From Vibrio sp. CDRSL-10 TSBA (GTDB lineage: Bacteria > Pseudomonadota > Gammaproteobacteria > Enterobacterales > Vibrionaceae): DNA of 64,000 bases. The position numbers were made by a program, and so were the translations under genes. The notes beneath the pieces are model-generated. The model worked only from the letters and a program-made list of their open reading frames with translations, was not told the DNA's origin and did no database searches. The stretch lies in the NCBI GenBank assembly GCA_039696685.1, contig CP155565.1, forward strand, positions 744,001 through 808,000, written 5' to 3'. Of this stretch, positions 46,437 to 56,430 are shown piece after piece. Within the stretch, counting starts at the first letter, position 1, and each line of letters begins with the position of its first letter.

Positions 46437-47670
46437 TCATGATAGCGGCACCTCATCAGGCACCGGCACTTCAATCGCCACTGCGGTCGCTTCACCACCA
46501 CCAATACACAGCGTGGCGATGCCGCGCATGACTTTTTTATGTTCACGGTTGCCATCCACGCCTAAGGCCTGTAACTGACGCAGACTGTGAATCAGAGTGA
46601 CCAGAATTCGTGCCCCGCTGGCGCCAATAGGATGGCCAAGGGCACAGCTGCCACCTTTGACGTTGACCCGGTCCACATCCAGATCCAGTTTTTGAATCGC
46701 AATTTGAGTGACCACGGCGAAACGCTTCGTTGATTTCCCACAGGTCGACTTCATCGGCTGACCAGTCGAGCTGTGAGAGCAACTGCTCAATGGCATACAC
46801 CGGCGCTAAGGTATATTCAGACGGATGTCTGGCGTGGGTACTATGACCACGCATCACGGCCAGCGGCTCAATTCCCTGCTGAAGAGCGGTTTCGCCATCC
46901 ATCAGCATCAAGGCTGAGGCGCCGTCGGCTATCGCACTCGAATTGGCAGCGGTCACCGTGCCATCAGCACTGAATGCAGGTTTCAGCCGGGCAATTTTTT
47001 CTAACCGGATCGAACGTGGGTGCTCATCGTAATTGAGTATCTGCGCCCCTTCCTCAAGACTCACCGGCGCCATCTCGGCAACGAACAGTTGCTGACCCTG
47101 CGCTTCCCAGGCACGCTGAGCTGACAGCGCCGCCCACTCGTCCATCTGCTCACGGCTAAATTGCAGTTTGTCGGCGACTTGCTGGGCATAAACCCCCATC
47201 AAATGTCCTTCATAGGCATCCTGCAATCCGTCGAGAAACATGTGATCGTAGGTCGTCTGGTGGCCCATCCGCATACCACTGCGCGAGTTGGTCAAAAGAT
47301 AGGGCGCATTGGTCATGCTCTCCATACCACCAGCAATAACGCAGCGCGCAGAATCGGCGTTGATCAAATCATAGGCCAGCATGACGGTTTTCATGCCCGA
47401 ACCACACACCTTGTTAATCGTGCTGCAGCCGATAGAGTAAGGCAGTCCGGCCGCCAGTGCGGCCTGACGGGCCGGGGCCTGGCCGCAGCCAGCCGTCAGC
47501 ACGCAGCCCATCAGCACTTCGTCGATCTGCTCAACCGGCGCTGACGCGGCATTTAACGCGGCCTTAATGGCCAGCCCGCCTAGTGCGGGAGCAGAATAAT
47601 CTCGCAAGGCACCCTGAAAGCGCCCGTGCGGTGTACGTTTGGCAGATACAATCCAAATGGCTTTTTCCAT
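46437..47670 (-). CDS. Acetyl-CoA C-acyltransferase (thiolase), one frameshift
   Basis: About 410 residues. Start 47670 ([18 protein letters not shown]). Acyl-binding Cys in [16 protein letters not shown], then [13 protein letters not shown], and the catalytic His/Cys at [16 protein letters not shown] and [19 protein letters not shown] at 46719-46723 breaks the frame; repaired it reads [22 protein letters not shown], the conserved NEAFA motif. First gene of the valine operon, with two LiuR boxes upstream. In the regulon it can cleave acetoacetyl-CoA or 2-methylacetoacetyl-CoA from isoleucine. Confidence 0.93.
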
Positions 47671-47801
47671 GCCCTCGTCCTCGGTATCGTTGACGAAAGT
47701 ATTCACCACAAGGCTCTTGTTATAGGCGGGTACAACTGAACAACTTGGCCTCGTTGATTCTCTGAGGCGCTTCTACCCGGCGATTTTCGCCCAGCGGCTT
47801 C

Positions 47802-47817
47802 TTGACGTTTACGTAAG
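47802..47817. promoter_or_regulatory. LiuR box 1 in the divergent thiolase/liuR region
   Basis: TTGACGTTTACGTAAG, same architecture as the etfB/ETF-QO box. It is placed in front of the leftward valine operon. Confidence 0.7.
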
Positions 47818-47830
47818 CATAGCACTAACA

Positions 47831-47846
47831 TTTACGTAAACGTAAA
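47831..47846. promoter_or_regulatory. LiuR box 2 in the divergent thiolase/liuR region
   Basis: TTTACGTAAACGTAAA, 29 bases from box 1. Its position suits autoregulation of liuR and joint control with the valine operon. Confidence 0.75.
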
Positions 47847-47967
47847 GAAACAAACCAACAACAATAACAATTTCTCACCTGGCTCTGTCACAGGTGACTG
47901 ACAGCACAAACGTCCCTCATCGCTGGTTTCAGACCAGCCCTAATGAGCAGTTGGAGGACTTCGGTCA

Positions 47968-48339
47968 GTGGAAACTTTTAAAATCAGCGAGCTCGCCAAG
48001 GAGTTCGATATTACAACCCGCAGTATTCGTTTTTACGAAGACATGGGCTTAATACAGCCAGAGCGCAAAGGCACAGTGCGCATCTATCAGCGACGGGACA
48101 AAATCCGTTTGAAGTTGATTTTGCGTGGCAAACGTCTGGGGTTTTCTCTGGCCGAAATTCGCGAGTTGTTTGAGCTTTACGATGCTCATCAGGGCGAGAC
48201 ACAGTTAGTGAAAATGCTCAATATTATTGAGGATAAAAAGGCGGTTTTGCAGCGTCAGCTGGATGACATCGGAGCCGTGATGGGAGAGTTGGAGGCTGCG
48301 CGCGAACGTTGCGAGCAGGCTCTGAAGGTTAGCAGTTAG
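47968..48339 (+). CDS. liuR: MerR-family regulator LiuR
   Basis: 123 residues, intact, GTG start at 47968 with GGAGGA about nine bases upstream. Mer[42 protein letters not shown]; then the dimerisation helix [26 protein letters not shown] and a coiled coil ([34 protein letters not shown]). The absence of effector-binding Cys and the linkage to liu genes match LiuR, the branched-chain catabolism regulator. It divides the leftward valine operon from the rightward liu operon. Confidence 0.92.
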   Translation: METFKISELAKEFDITTRSIRFYEDMGLIQPERKGTVRIYQRRDKIRLKLILRGKRLGFSLAEIRELFELYDAHQGETQLVKMLNIIEDKKAVLQRQLDDIGAVMGELEAARERCEQALKVSS

Positions 48340-48342
48340 GTA

Positions 48343-48472
48343 TTCCCAGTACTTATTACTTCCAGGTACTGATGTCTTCCAAATACTGCTTTCTTCCGGG
48401 TGCTTATTTATTCTAAGTAATCATTTATTCAAGGTACTTATTTATTCAAGGTACTTATTTATTCAAGGAAAT
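48343..48472. repeat. Degenerate 17-bp tandem repeat (seven units plus a partial eighth)
   Basis: Consecutive 17-base units starting TTC at 48343, 48360, 48377, 48394, 48411, 48428 and 48445, with a broken eighth from 48462. The last two full units are identical (TTCAAGGTACTTATTTA); those further left diverge progressively. It lies between liuR and liuA, directly before the liu promoter region. Confidence 0.9.
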
Positions 48473-48577
48473 AGGCGCTTCCTACAACAGCATTTTCATC
48501 TTTCGTTAGCTACTTTCTGTGACCACAGCGTTTTGTTCAACACGCTGTGTCTGCGCAAGGAAGGACGCGGAGGTGTT

Positions 48578-49748
48578 ATGAACAGCCAGTATCAGCCACT
48601 TAGTTTCGGATTGGGCGAAACCATTGACATGTTACGAGAGCAGGTCAATGCGTTTTCTGCTCAGCATATCGCCCCTATCGCCGACCATATTGATCGGCAA
48701 AACCAGTTTCCCGAGCACTTGTGGGCTTTGTTCGGCGAAATGGGATTGCTGGGCGTCACCGTCAGTGAGGAATACGGCGGCGCGCACATGGGATACCTCG
48801 CCCACGTCATCACCATGGAGGAGATCAGCCGCGCCTCCGCTTCCGTCGGCCTTAGTTACGGCGCTCACTCCAATTTGTGCGTTAATCAGATTTTTCGCAA
48901 CGGCAATGCCGATCAACGGGTCAAATATCTGCCCAAATTACTCGATGGTGCCTGGGTCGGCGCGCTGGCAATGAGCGAACCGAATGCCGGCTCCGATGTT
49001 GTCGGCATGCAGCTCAAAGCCGAACGGCGCAATGACCACTTTGTGCTCAATGGCACTAAGATGTGGATCACCAACGGGCCTGATGCCGATGTGGTGGTGG
49101 TTTACGCCAAAACGGCCGCCGAAGCCGGTTCACGCGGCATTACCGCCTTCATTGTTGAACGGGAATTTCCCGGTTTCTCTTCAGCCCAGAAGCTCGACAA
49201 ACTAGGCATGCGTGGTTCCAATACCTGCGAACTGGTTTTTGACCAGTGCCGGGTTTCCTTATGACAACGTGCTCGGCAAAGTCAATCACGGCATTGAGGT
49301 GCTGATGAGCGGGCTGGATTACGAACGGGTTGTTCTGGCCGGTGGCCCGCTGGGCATCATGCAAGCCTGTCTTGATCTGGTCCTGCCCTATATTCACGAT
49401 CGTAAACAGTTTGGTCAGTCGATCGGTGAATTCCAGCTGGTTCAGGCCAAGGTCGCCGACATGTATACCCGCCTGAATGCTGCGCGCGCTTATGTGTATG
49501 CCGTCGCTGGCGCGTGCGATCGCGGCGAAGTGACCCGTAAAGATTCTGCCGGAGCCATTCTGTACAGTGCTGAACTGGCCACACAAATGGCGTTAGATAC
49601 TATTCAGCTGTTAGGCGGCAATGGCTATATCAACGACTTTCCGGCCGGTCGCCTGCTGCGTGATGCCAAGCTGTATGAAATCGGCGCCGGAACATCAGAG
49701 ATCCGCCGTATATTGATTGGGCGGGAACTGTTCAACGAGTCACGTTAA
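48578..49748 (+). CDS. liuA: Isovaleryl-CoA dehydrogenase, one frameshift
   Basis: About 389 residues. GGAGGTGTT precedes ATG at 48578 ([17 protein letters not shown]), so an in-frame Met at 48533 is rejected. FAD acyl-CoA dehydrogenase: [40 protein letters not shown], and [20 protein letters not shown], where the Glu used by short-chain enzymes is replaced (IGAGTSE), as in isovaleryl-CoA dehydrogenases. GTTTC at 49253-49257 breaks the frame; repaired it reads [30 protein letters not shown]. First gene of the liu operon; makes 3-methylcrotonyl-CoA. Confidence 0.93.
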
Positions 49749-49766
49749 ACCTGTAACGGAGTGCGT

Positions 49767-51368
49767 ATGGCCGTGATTAACAGCAAAATCAAAACCAGCT
49801 CAGAACTTTACCAACGCAACCTGGAACACATGACGTCACTGGTGCAACAACTTGAGGAGCACCGGACAACCCTGCTGCAGGGGGCGGGCGAACAAGCGAT
49901 TGAACGCCAGCGTCAGAAAGGCAAACTACCGGTGCGCGAGCGGGTGATGCAGTTGCTCGACCCTGCCAGCCCCTTTATCGAGATTGGTCAGTTTGCGGCT
50001 TGGCAAGTCTATGAAGATGATGTGCCCTGCGCAGGTGTGGTCGCCGGCATTGGCACCATTCACGGCATTGAGTGTATGGTGGTTGCCAATGATCCGGCCG
50101 TCAAAGGCGGCACCTATTATCCACTGACGGTAAAAAAACATCTGCGCGCTCAGGAAATTGCCGAACGCTGCCACCTGCCCTGCGTCTATCTGGTTGACTC
50201 CGGCGGCGCTAATCTGCCTTATCAGGCCGAAGTTTTTCCGGACCGCGACCATTTCGGGCGTATCTTCTACAATCAGGCCCGTATGTCAGCGAAAGGGATC
50301 CCACAAATCGCGGTGGTGATGGGACTATGCACCGCGGGCGGAGCCTATATTCCAGCCATGGCAGACGTATCGATTATTGTCCGCCAGCAAGGCACCATTT
50401 TTCTGGCCGGGCCGCCGCTGGTCAGGGCCGCGACCGGTGAAGTGGTCAGTGAAGAGGAGCTGGGCGGTGCGGATGTGCATTGTAAAAAATCCGGTGTCGC
50501 CGATTATTACGCGGACAATGATCAGCACGCACTCTCCATAGCCCGCCAAGCGATCGCCAGCACGAATCTTGCGCCCACAATTGTGCCTGATTCGGTACTG
50601 CCGCCACGCTATGAGGCCGCAGAGATGTACGGGATCGTTAACGCTGATCTGCGCTTGTCGTTTGATGTACGCGAAATCATTGCCCGTCTGGTGGACGACT
50701 CTCAGTTTGATGAATTTAAGGCCTTATATGGCAGTTCACTGGTCTGTGGTTTTGCTACGTTACACGGTCACGCCATCGGTATCGTGGCCAATAACGGCAT
50801 CCTATTTTCTGAATCAGCGCAAAAAGGTGCCCACTTTATTGAACTGTGTGCCAAACGCAGAATCCCGCTGCTGTTTTTACAGAATATCACCGGATTCATG
50901 GTCGGGAAAAAGGTCGAAGCGGAAGGCATTGCCAAGCATGGTGCGAAACTGGTGATGGCCGTCGCCTGTGCCGACGTGCCTAAGTTCACCGTCATCATTG
51001 GCGGCTCTTATGGTGCCGGCAACTATGGGATGTGCGGCCGTGCTTATAATCCGACCATGATGTGGATGTGGCCTAATGCACGCATTTCGGTCATGGGTGG
51101 TGAGCAGGCCGCCGGGGTACTGACCCAAGTACGGCGTGACATTCAGGCCCGGCGTCAGCAAGAGTGGCCAGAACAGGAAGCAGCCGCCTTCAGACAGTCG
51201 ATTGTCGAACTATACGACACACAAGGCAGTCCCTATTACGCCAGTGCCCGCTTGTGGGATGACGGCATTCTCGACCCGCTGGAAACCCGCGACACCCTCG
51301 GGCGTGCGCTGACTGCTGCGCTGCGCGCGCCAATCGCTGACAGCCAGTTCGGCATTTTCCGCATGTAA
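49767..51368 (+). CDS. liuB: 3-methylcrotonyl-CoA carboxylase beta (carboxyltransferase) subunit
   Basis: 533 residues, intact, from ATG 49767. Carboxyltransferase with [91 protein letters not shown], and [30 protein letters not shown], followed by [29 protein letters not shown] and [37 protein letters not shown], diagnostic of MCC beta. It needs a biotinylated alpha subunit (LiuD), which is not encoded in this operon. Confidence 0.95.
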   Translation: MAVINSKIKTSSELYQRNLEHMTSLVQQLEEHRTTLLQGAGEQAIERQRQKGKLPVRERVMQLLDPASPFIEIGQFAAWQVYEDDVPCAGVVAGIGTIHGIECMVVANDPAVKGGTYYPLTVKKHLRAQEIAERCHLPCVYLVDSGGANLPYQAEVFPDRDHFGRIFYNQARMSAKGIPQIAVVMGLCTAGGAYIPAMADVSIIVRQQGTIFLAGPPLVRAATGEVVSEEELGGADVHCKKSGVADYYADNDQHALSIARQAIASTNLAPTIVPDSVLPPRYEAAEMYGIVNADLRLSFDVREIIARLVDDSQFDEFKALYGSSLVCGFATLHGHAIGIVANNGILFSESAQKGAHFIELCAKRRIPLLFLQNITGFMVGKKVEAEGIAKHGAKLVMAVACADVPKFTVIIGGSYGAGNYGMCGRAYNPTMMWMWPNARISVMGGEQAAGVLTQVRRDIQARRQQEWPEQEAAAFRQSIVELYDTQGSPYYASARLWDDGILDPLETRDTLGRALTAALRAPIADSQFGIFRM

Positions 51369-51383
51369 ATAAGGAATCGCGCC

Positions 51384-52214
51384 ATGAACCCAGATCAGCC
51401 CAGTGTACTGTGTGAATTGTCCGCCAGCGGGATTGCCAGCTTAACCCTCAACCGTATCGACAAATCGAATGCGTTTGATGATCAGATGATTGCGTTGCTC
51501 TTGCATCACCTCAACGCTCTGGCCAAAGAGACCACGCTGCGCCTGCTGGTCATCAAGGCCAATGGCCGCCATTTTTCGGCCGGTGCCGATCTCAACTGGA
51601 TGCGCGCGATGGCGACCAAATCACATTCTGATAATCACAGCGATGCTGCCCAGCTGGCGCTGCTGATGCAAACCCTGGATACTTTTCCCCATCCGACGAT
51701 CGCTGCGGTGCAAGGCTGTGCGTTCGGCGGCGCACTGGGCCTTATCTGTTGTTGCGATATCGCGGTAGCCAGTGCCGATGCCCGCTTTTGCTTAAGTGAA
51801 GTGAAACTGGGTTTAGTCCCAGCCACCATCGCCCCATACGTATGCCGGACATTGGGACAGCGGCAGGCGCGGCGCTATATGCTGACCGCCGAACCGTTTG
51901 ATGCCGCCAGAGCGCTGCAGATGGGGCTGATTCATCAACAGGTCAGTGAGAAGCCCCAGGATTTATCACTGGCGGTGCAACAGCTTTGCGAGCAAATCCT
52001 GCTCAACAGCCCCGTCGCCCTGACTCAGGCCAAAGCCCTGTGCCAGCGCTGTGCCGACAGCCCGCTCGATCAAAAACTGATCGCCTATACCAGCCAGTTA
52101 ATCGCCGACATCCGCGTGTCGCCCCAAGGCCAGGAAGGGCTGAATGCCTTTTTTGCCAAACGAGCGCCAAACTGGATCTCTCCTTCAGGCGGCAACAAAG
52201 GAGAATCGCAATGA
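51384..52214 (+). CDS. liuC: Methylglutaconyl-CoA hydratase
   Basis: 276 residues, intact. Crotonase family: FSAGADLNWMRAM (oxyanion hole), VQGCAFGGALGLICCCDIAVASADARFCLSEVKLGLVPATIAPYV with catalytic Glu in SEVKLG. The short N-terminus and the SEVKLGLVPA motif are typical of LiuC. 15 bases after liuB; its TGA overlaps the next start (ATGA at 52211). Converts 3-methylglutaconyl-CoA to HMG-CoA. Confidence 0.92.
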   Translation: MNPDQPSVLCELSASGIASLTLNRIDKSNAFDDQMIALLLHHLNALAKETTLRLLVIKANGRHFSAGADLNWMRAMATKSHSDNHSDAAQLALLMQTLDTFPHPTIAAVQGCAFGGALGLICCCDIAVASADARFCLSEVKLGLVPATIAPYVCRTLGQRQARRYMLTAEPFDAARALQMGLIHQQVSEKPQDLSLAVQQLCEQILLNSPVALTQAKALCQRCADSPLDQKLIAYTSQLIADIRVSPQGQEGLNAFFAKRAPNWISPSGGNKGESQ

Positions 52215-53159
52215 AACCGCCTCTTTTACGGGCTGGGGTCTTGAGTGACTTTCCACCCGCCGTCACTCTGGTTGAAGTCGGTGCCCGTGACGGCCTGCAA
52301 AATGAAAATGCGGTCACCAGCGCGGCTAAAATCGCTCTGATTGACCAGCTATCGGCCAGTGGCCTGACCTATATAGAAGCCGGTTCGTTTGTCTCACCCA
52401 AATGGGTACCGCAAATGGCAGATTCAGATAAAGTGCTGAGCGGCATTCAACGTGCGCCGGCAGTGACTTACTCGGCTCTGGTTTCCTAACCTGCGCGGTC
52501 TGGAGCAGGCCATCGCCTGTCAGGCGGATGAGATCGCCATCTTTACGTCAGCTTCACAGGGCTTTTGCCAGCACAACATCAATTGCTCAATCGAGCAAAG
52601 CCTGCAGCGCTTCAAGCCCGTTGTCAGCCAGGCACAACAACTAGGACTCAAAGTCCGCGGCTATCTCTCCTGCGTGGCTGATTGCCCTTATGACGGGCCG
52701 ACACTACCCGAACAAGTCGCCAGTGTTGCCGCAGCATTGCAAGACCTCGGCTGTTACCAGATCTCGCTTGGCGACACGATCGGCACGGGCACGCCACTGC
52801 GTATCGCCCGGATGCTTGAGGCCGTCCGGAAACAAGTGCTGACTGAACAGTTAGCTGTGCATTTTCACGATACCTGGGGAATGGCGCTGGCCAATTTGTA
52901 TCAGTCACTGTCAATGGGCATTACCACCATAGACTGCAGTGTAGCCGGATTAGGTGGCTGCCCTTATGCGCCGGGCGCGGCGGGCAATGTGGCGACAGAA
53001 GATGTGATCTATCTTTGCCAGGGATTGGGAATAAATACCGGCGTTGATCTGCAGCAAGTCGCTAACGCAGGCTGGGCTATCAGCCATATTCTGGGTCGCA
53101 GACCAATATCCAAAGTTTCGCTGGCTCTACACAGTAAGCCAACACAAAAACAAACATAA
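52211..53159 (+). CDS. liuE: Hydroxymethylglutaryl-CoA lyase, one frameshift
   Basis: About 315 residues, a little longer than the usual ~300 because of an N-terminal lead (MKPPLLRAGVLSDFPPA). HMGL features: VTLVEVGARDGLQNEN (catalytic Arg-Asp), YIEAGSFVSPKWVPQMADSDKV, VRGYLSCVADCPYDGPT, HFHDTWGMALAN, and the catalytic Cys in AGLGGCPYAPGAAGNVATED. GTTTC at 52481-52485 breaks the frame; repaired it reads YSALVPNLRGLEQAI. Overlaps liuC by four bases. Produces acetoacetate and acetyl-CoA. No terminator was found on its 3' side. Confidence 0.93.
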
Positions 53160-53260
53160 CCACTTGTAAAGTATAACAAAAATATAATCAAACTTCCTGA
53201 AATCTCCTTTCTGACTCTCCCTCTCTCGTTTGTACCGTAGCTTACTATGAGTAATTTTGG

Positions 53261-53297
53261 ATAGAAATTACCTATCAATTTAATAGTAATAAGCGAT
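53261..53297. promoter_or_regulatory. OxyR binding site upstream of ahpC
   Basis: ATAG-N7-CTAT-N7-ATAG-N7-CGAT, 15 of 16 consensus bases with exact spacing of the four ATAG/CTAT elements. It lies 80 bases before the ahpC start, with a TATAGT -10-like element at 53324-53329. Confidence 0.75.
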
Positions 53298-53377
53298 TTT
53301 TCTTAATCTCGACTTGGTGGGAATATAGTTCCCGAAGACAAGACATTCCAACCAATAACTTAAAGGAAACACGGAAT

Positions 53378-53935
53378 ATGATTAATACTAAAATCAAACC
53401 ATTTAGCGCGACTGCATTCAAAAACGGCGAATTCGTAGACATCACAGAACAGGACGTTCTGGGCAAATGGGCAGTATTTTTCTTCTATCCTGCGGACTTC
53501 ACTTTCGTATGTCCGACAGAGCTAGGCGACCTTGCAGACCATTACGCTGAGCTTCAGTCTCGCGGTGTTGAAGTGTACTCAGTATCAACTGACACCCACT
53601 TTACTCACAAAGCATGGCACGACAGTTCAGACACTATCGGCAAGATCAACTACTACATGGTTGGCGACCAGACCGGCAACATCACCAACAACTTCGGTGT
53701 AATGCGTGAAGGTCAGGGTCTTGCAGACCGTGCGACGTTCCTGATTGACCCGGAAGGTACTATCCAGGCAATGGAAATCACTGCTGAAGGTATCGGCCGT
53801 GACGCAGAAGACCTGATGCGTAAAGTGAAAGCCGCTCAATACGTTGCTTCTCACCCAGGTGAAGTATGTCCAGCAAAATGGAAAGAAGGTGAAGAGACTC
53901 TGGCTCCGTCACTAGACCTGGTTGGTAAAATCTAA
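53378..53935 (+). CDS. ahpC: Alkyl hydroperoxide reductase subunit C (2-Cys peroxiredoxin)
   Basis: 185 residues, intact. Peroxidatic Cys in [23 protein letters not shown], resolving Cys near the C-terminus in [17 protein letters not shown]. Opens [20 protein letters not shown]. Codon use is strongly biased to preferred codons, suggesting high expression. Preceded by the OxyR-type site and followed by ahpF (about 170 bases later). Confidence 0.96.
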   Translation: MINTKIKPFSATAFKNGEFVDITEQDVLGKWAVFFFYPADFTFVCPTELGDLADHYAELQSRGVEVYSVSTDTHFTHKAWHDSSDTIGKINYYMVGDQTGNITNNFGVMREGQGLADRATFLIDPEGTIQAMEITAEGIGRDAEDLMRKVKAAQYVASHPGEVCPAKWKEGEETLAPSLDLVGKI

Positions 53936-54001
53936 TCAGCCTTGTCCTTAGAAATTAATTCTATAGAAATAACGCGTAATCACATGATTACACGATAATT
54001 T

Positions 54002-54052
54002 AAGAGCTGGTCGGGCGTTCTACCTGACGACCTGAATGCCCGGTCGGCTCTT
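54002..54052 (+). terminator. Long imperfect hairpin between ahpC and ahpF (partial terminator or attenuator)
   Basis: AAGAGC...CGGGCGTTC pairs with GAATGCCCG...GGCTCTT across a 13-base loop, then CCTTTTAT. Such a structure commonly lowers ahpF relative to ahpC. Confidence 0.6.
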
Positions 54053-54106
54053 CCTTTTATCCAGAGTGACCACTCCATTTAAAATAAATAATAAAGGTAT
54101 CCCGGT

Positions 54107-55676
54107 ATGTTAGACCAAGCGATCAAACAGCAGTTATCTCAGTATCTGACGAACTTAAAACAGCCAGTCCGTCTAGTGGTCAGCCTAGATGAAAGTAAAG
54201 GCGCGCAAAATATTCTTGAACTGGCGAATGAAATTGCTTCGCTGAGCGAACTGGTCAGCGTAGAACGCGACGACAATGTCAGCGAGCGCAAGCCTGTGAT
54301 GACAGTGACAAACCCTGACAAAGGCACCTCGTTGAGTTTTGCCGGCGTACCAATGGGCCATGAGTTTACTTCTCTGGTTCTGGCACTGCTGCACTCAGGC
54401 GGCCATCCAATCAAACTGGATCAGGCTACGATTGAACAGATTGCACAGCTGGACAAAAAACTGGACGTGGAAGTGTTTATTTCTCTGTCATGCCAGAAAC
54501 TGTCCGGATGTGGTGCAAGCCTTTAACATGATGGCTGCGATTAATCCTGATGTGCGCACCACCATGATCGATGGCGCCCTGTTCCAGGATGAAGTAAAAC
54601 AGCGCGATATCATGGCAGTACCTAGTGTATTTGTGAATGGCGAACTGTTTGGTCAGGGTCGTATGACACTGGCTGAAATACTCAACAAGTTAGATGACGG
54701 TGCGGCAGAGAAAGCGGCCTCCAGCCTAAACGAAAAAGACCCATACGATGTACTGGTTGTCGGTGGTGGCCCTGCTGGTGCTGCGGCAGCAATTTATGCA
54801 GCCCGTAAAGGTATACGCACAGGTATTGTTGCTCAGCGTCTGGGTGGCCAAGTGATGGACACCATGGCAATCGAAAACTTTATCTCGGTCAAACACACTG
54901 AGGGGCCAAAACTGGCGGCGAACCTGGGTGAGCACCTTAAAGAATACAGCGTTGATATTATTACCGAACAGCAAGCTGAAAAGCTGATGGGGTCGGAATT
55001 TACCTCCGATGGCAAAATCCATATCAATTTGCAAAGTGGTGCTACCCTGAAAAGTAACAGTGTTATCCTCAGCCCGGGTGCACGCTGGCGTGAAATGAAC
55101 GTACCGGGCGAGCAAGAATATCGCAATAAAGGCGTTGCTTACTGCCCGCACTGTGACGGTCCGCTGTTCAAAGGTAAGAAAACCGCAGTTATCGGTGGTG
55201 GTAACTCAGGTATTGAAGCGGCCATTGATTTGGCAGGCATCGTAGAACACGTGACGGTACTGGAATTTGCCGACACACTGCGTGCCGACCAGGTCCTGAT
55301 TAACAAAGCGAATTCACTGCCTAACGTGGATATCATCACCATGGCACAGACCACCGAAGTCATCGGTGATGGTAAACGCGTAACCGGTCTGGCTTATAAA
55401 GATCGTAATACCGACGAAATCAAGCAGCTTGAACTGTCCGGTATCTTCGTTCAAATTGGTCTGGTTCCAAACACTGAGTGGTTGAAGGATTCTGCGGTTG
55501 AACTTTCAAACCGCGGTGAAATCGAAATTGGCAGCCGTGGTGAAACCAGCATGGCAGGCGTATTCGCCGCCGGTGACGCAACCACCGTACCTTACAAACA
55601 GATCATCATTGCGATGGGTGAAGGTGCAAAAGCGAGCCTGGGTGCCTTTGATTACCTGATTCGTAAACAGGGCTAA
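54107..55676 (+). CDS. ahpF: Alkyl hydroperoxide reductase subunit F, one frameshift
   Basis: About 522 residues (E. coli AhpF 521). The N-terminal double thioredoxin domain ends in the redox pair broken by GAAAC at 54496-54500: as read it is CQKLSGCG, repaired it is [11 protein letters not shown], the conserved CxxC motif. Then an FAD domain with [19 protein letters not shown], the redox CPHC in [19 protein letters not shown] motif [18 protein letters not shown], and the C-terminal FAD motif [28 protein letters not shown]. Regenerates AhpC with NADH. Confidence 0.95.
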
Positions 55677-55695
55677 CAAGCACGATGAAAGTCAA

Positions 55696-55722
55696 GGGCG
55701 AACCACTGGTTCGCCCTTTTTT
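55696..55722 (+). terminator. Rho-independent terminator after ahpF
   Basis: GGGCGAACC (55696-55704), ACT, GGTTCGCCC (55708-55716), then T-run. It contains unaltered GAAC and GTTC. Confidence 0.9.
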
Positions 55723-55741
55723 ATATCAGGTAAATCAGCAA

Positions 55742-56302
55742 CTAAAGGTGGTAAACTAAATTGACGTTGATGCTGTCACCCTGCAGATTAACATTATCGA
55801 TATCAAAGCTATCATCAAACATTCTCAGCCATTCAACCTGTAACTCCAACGGCTGCCCCTTGTTAATTGCCATCCCCACTCCATACTGAATTTCACTTTC
55901 AGTCTCCGAATAGTCATCGACTTTCGCTTTTACTTTCCCGGCGCCCAACAAGCCATACAAGGTAAAGTTTTCAGATACGGGGACTATCCCACGCGCAAAC
56001 AGACTGAATGCGGAGTTAATTTCTACTTTTGAGCCGAAAGCATCACCATCTGAAACGTTGCCATATCCACGAAATTCAACGCCGATATTTTGATGCAGTT
56101 GGTAACCTACTATTAGCCCCAGCATACCGCTATCGGTATTTTCAGAACCGGTACCATCCCAATCTACATCTGTATCCACATAGGAATATCCCAACCCGAT
56201 ATAAGGGTGAGGCGTGATTGATTGAGCGTTATAATCTACTGCCATTGCCGTTGTTGATAATAAAGCGCATGGTACTAACCAAAGCTTTTTTAAACTCTTC
56301 AT
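55742..56302 (-). CDS. Outer-membrane beta-barrel protein (OMP_b-brl type)
   Basis: About 186 residues. Signal peptide ending TTAMA; start 56302 or the Met two codons before. Mature part shows alternating strands: HPYIGLGYSYVDTDVDWDG, MLGLIVGYQLHQNIGVEFRGYGNVSDGD, FSLFARGIVPVSENFTLYGLLGAGKVKAKVDDY, and a C-terminal strand ending in an aromatic-poor VNLVYHL. This is an 8-stranded OmpA/OmpW-like small barrel. Function unknown. Monocistronic, ending close to the ahpF terminator. Confidence 0.85.
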   Translation of the reverse strand: MKSLKKLWLVPCALLSTTAMAVDYNAQSITPHPYIGLGYSYVDTDVDWDGTGSENTDSGMLGLIVGYQLHQNIGVEFRGYGNVSDGDAFGSKVEINSAFSLFARGIVPVSENFTLYGLLGAGKVKAKVDDYSETESEIQYGVGMAINKGQPLELQVEWLRMFDDSFDIDNVNLQGDSINVNLVYHL

Positions 56303-56430
56303 ATTCACCCTCTGACGTTGTTACTAATGTATCAATTAAAAAATTGGCGATATTGAAAGAAAAGCAAAGTCGTCAAATTATTTATGTGAATAGGTGCACA
56401 CTAAATTAATAAATATATCAATTACTCGTG

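Noticed and set aside
48343..48472. CRISPR array
   Set aside because: Repeats are directly adjacent 17-base units with no spacers, and no cas genes are near.
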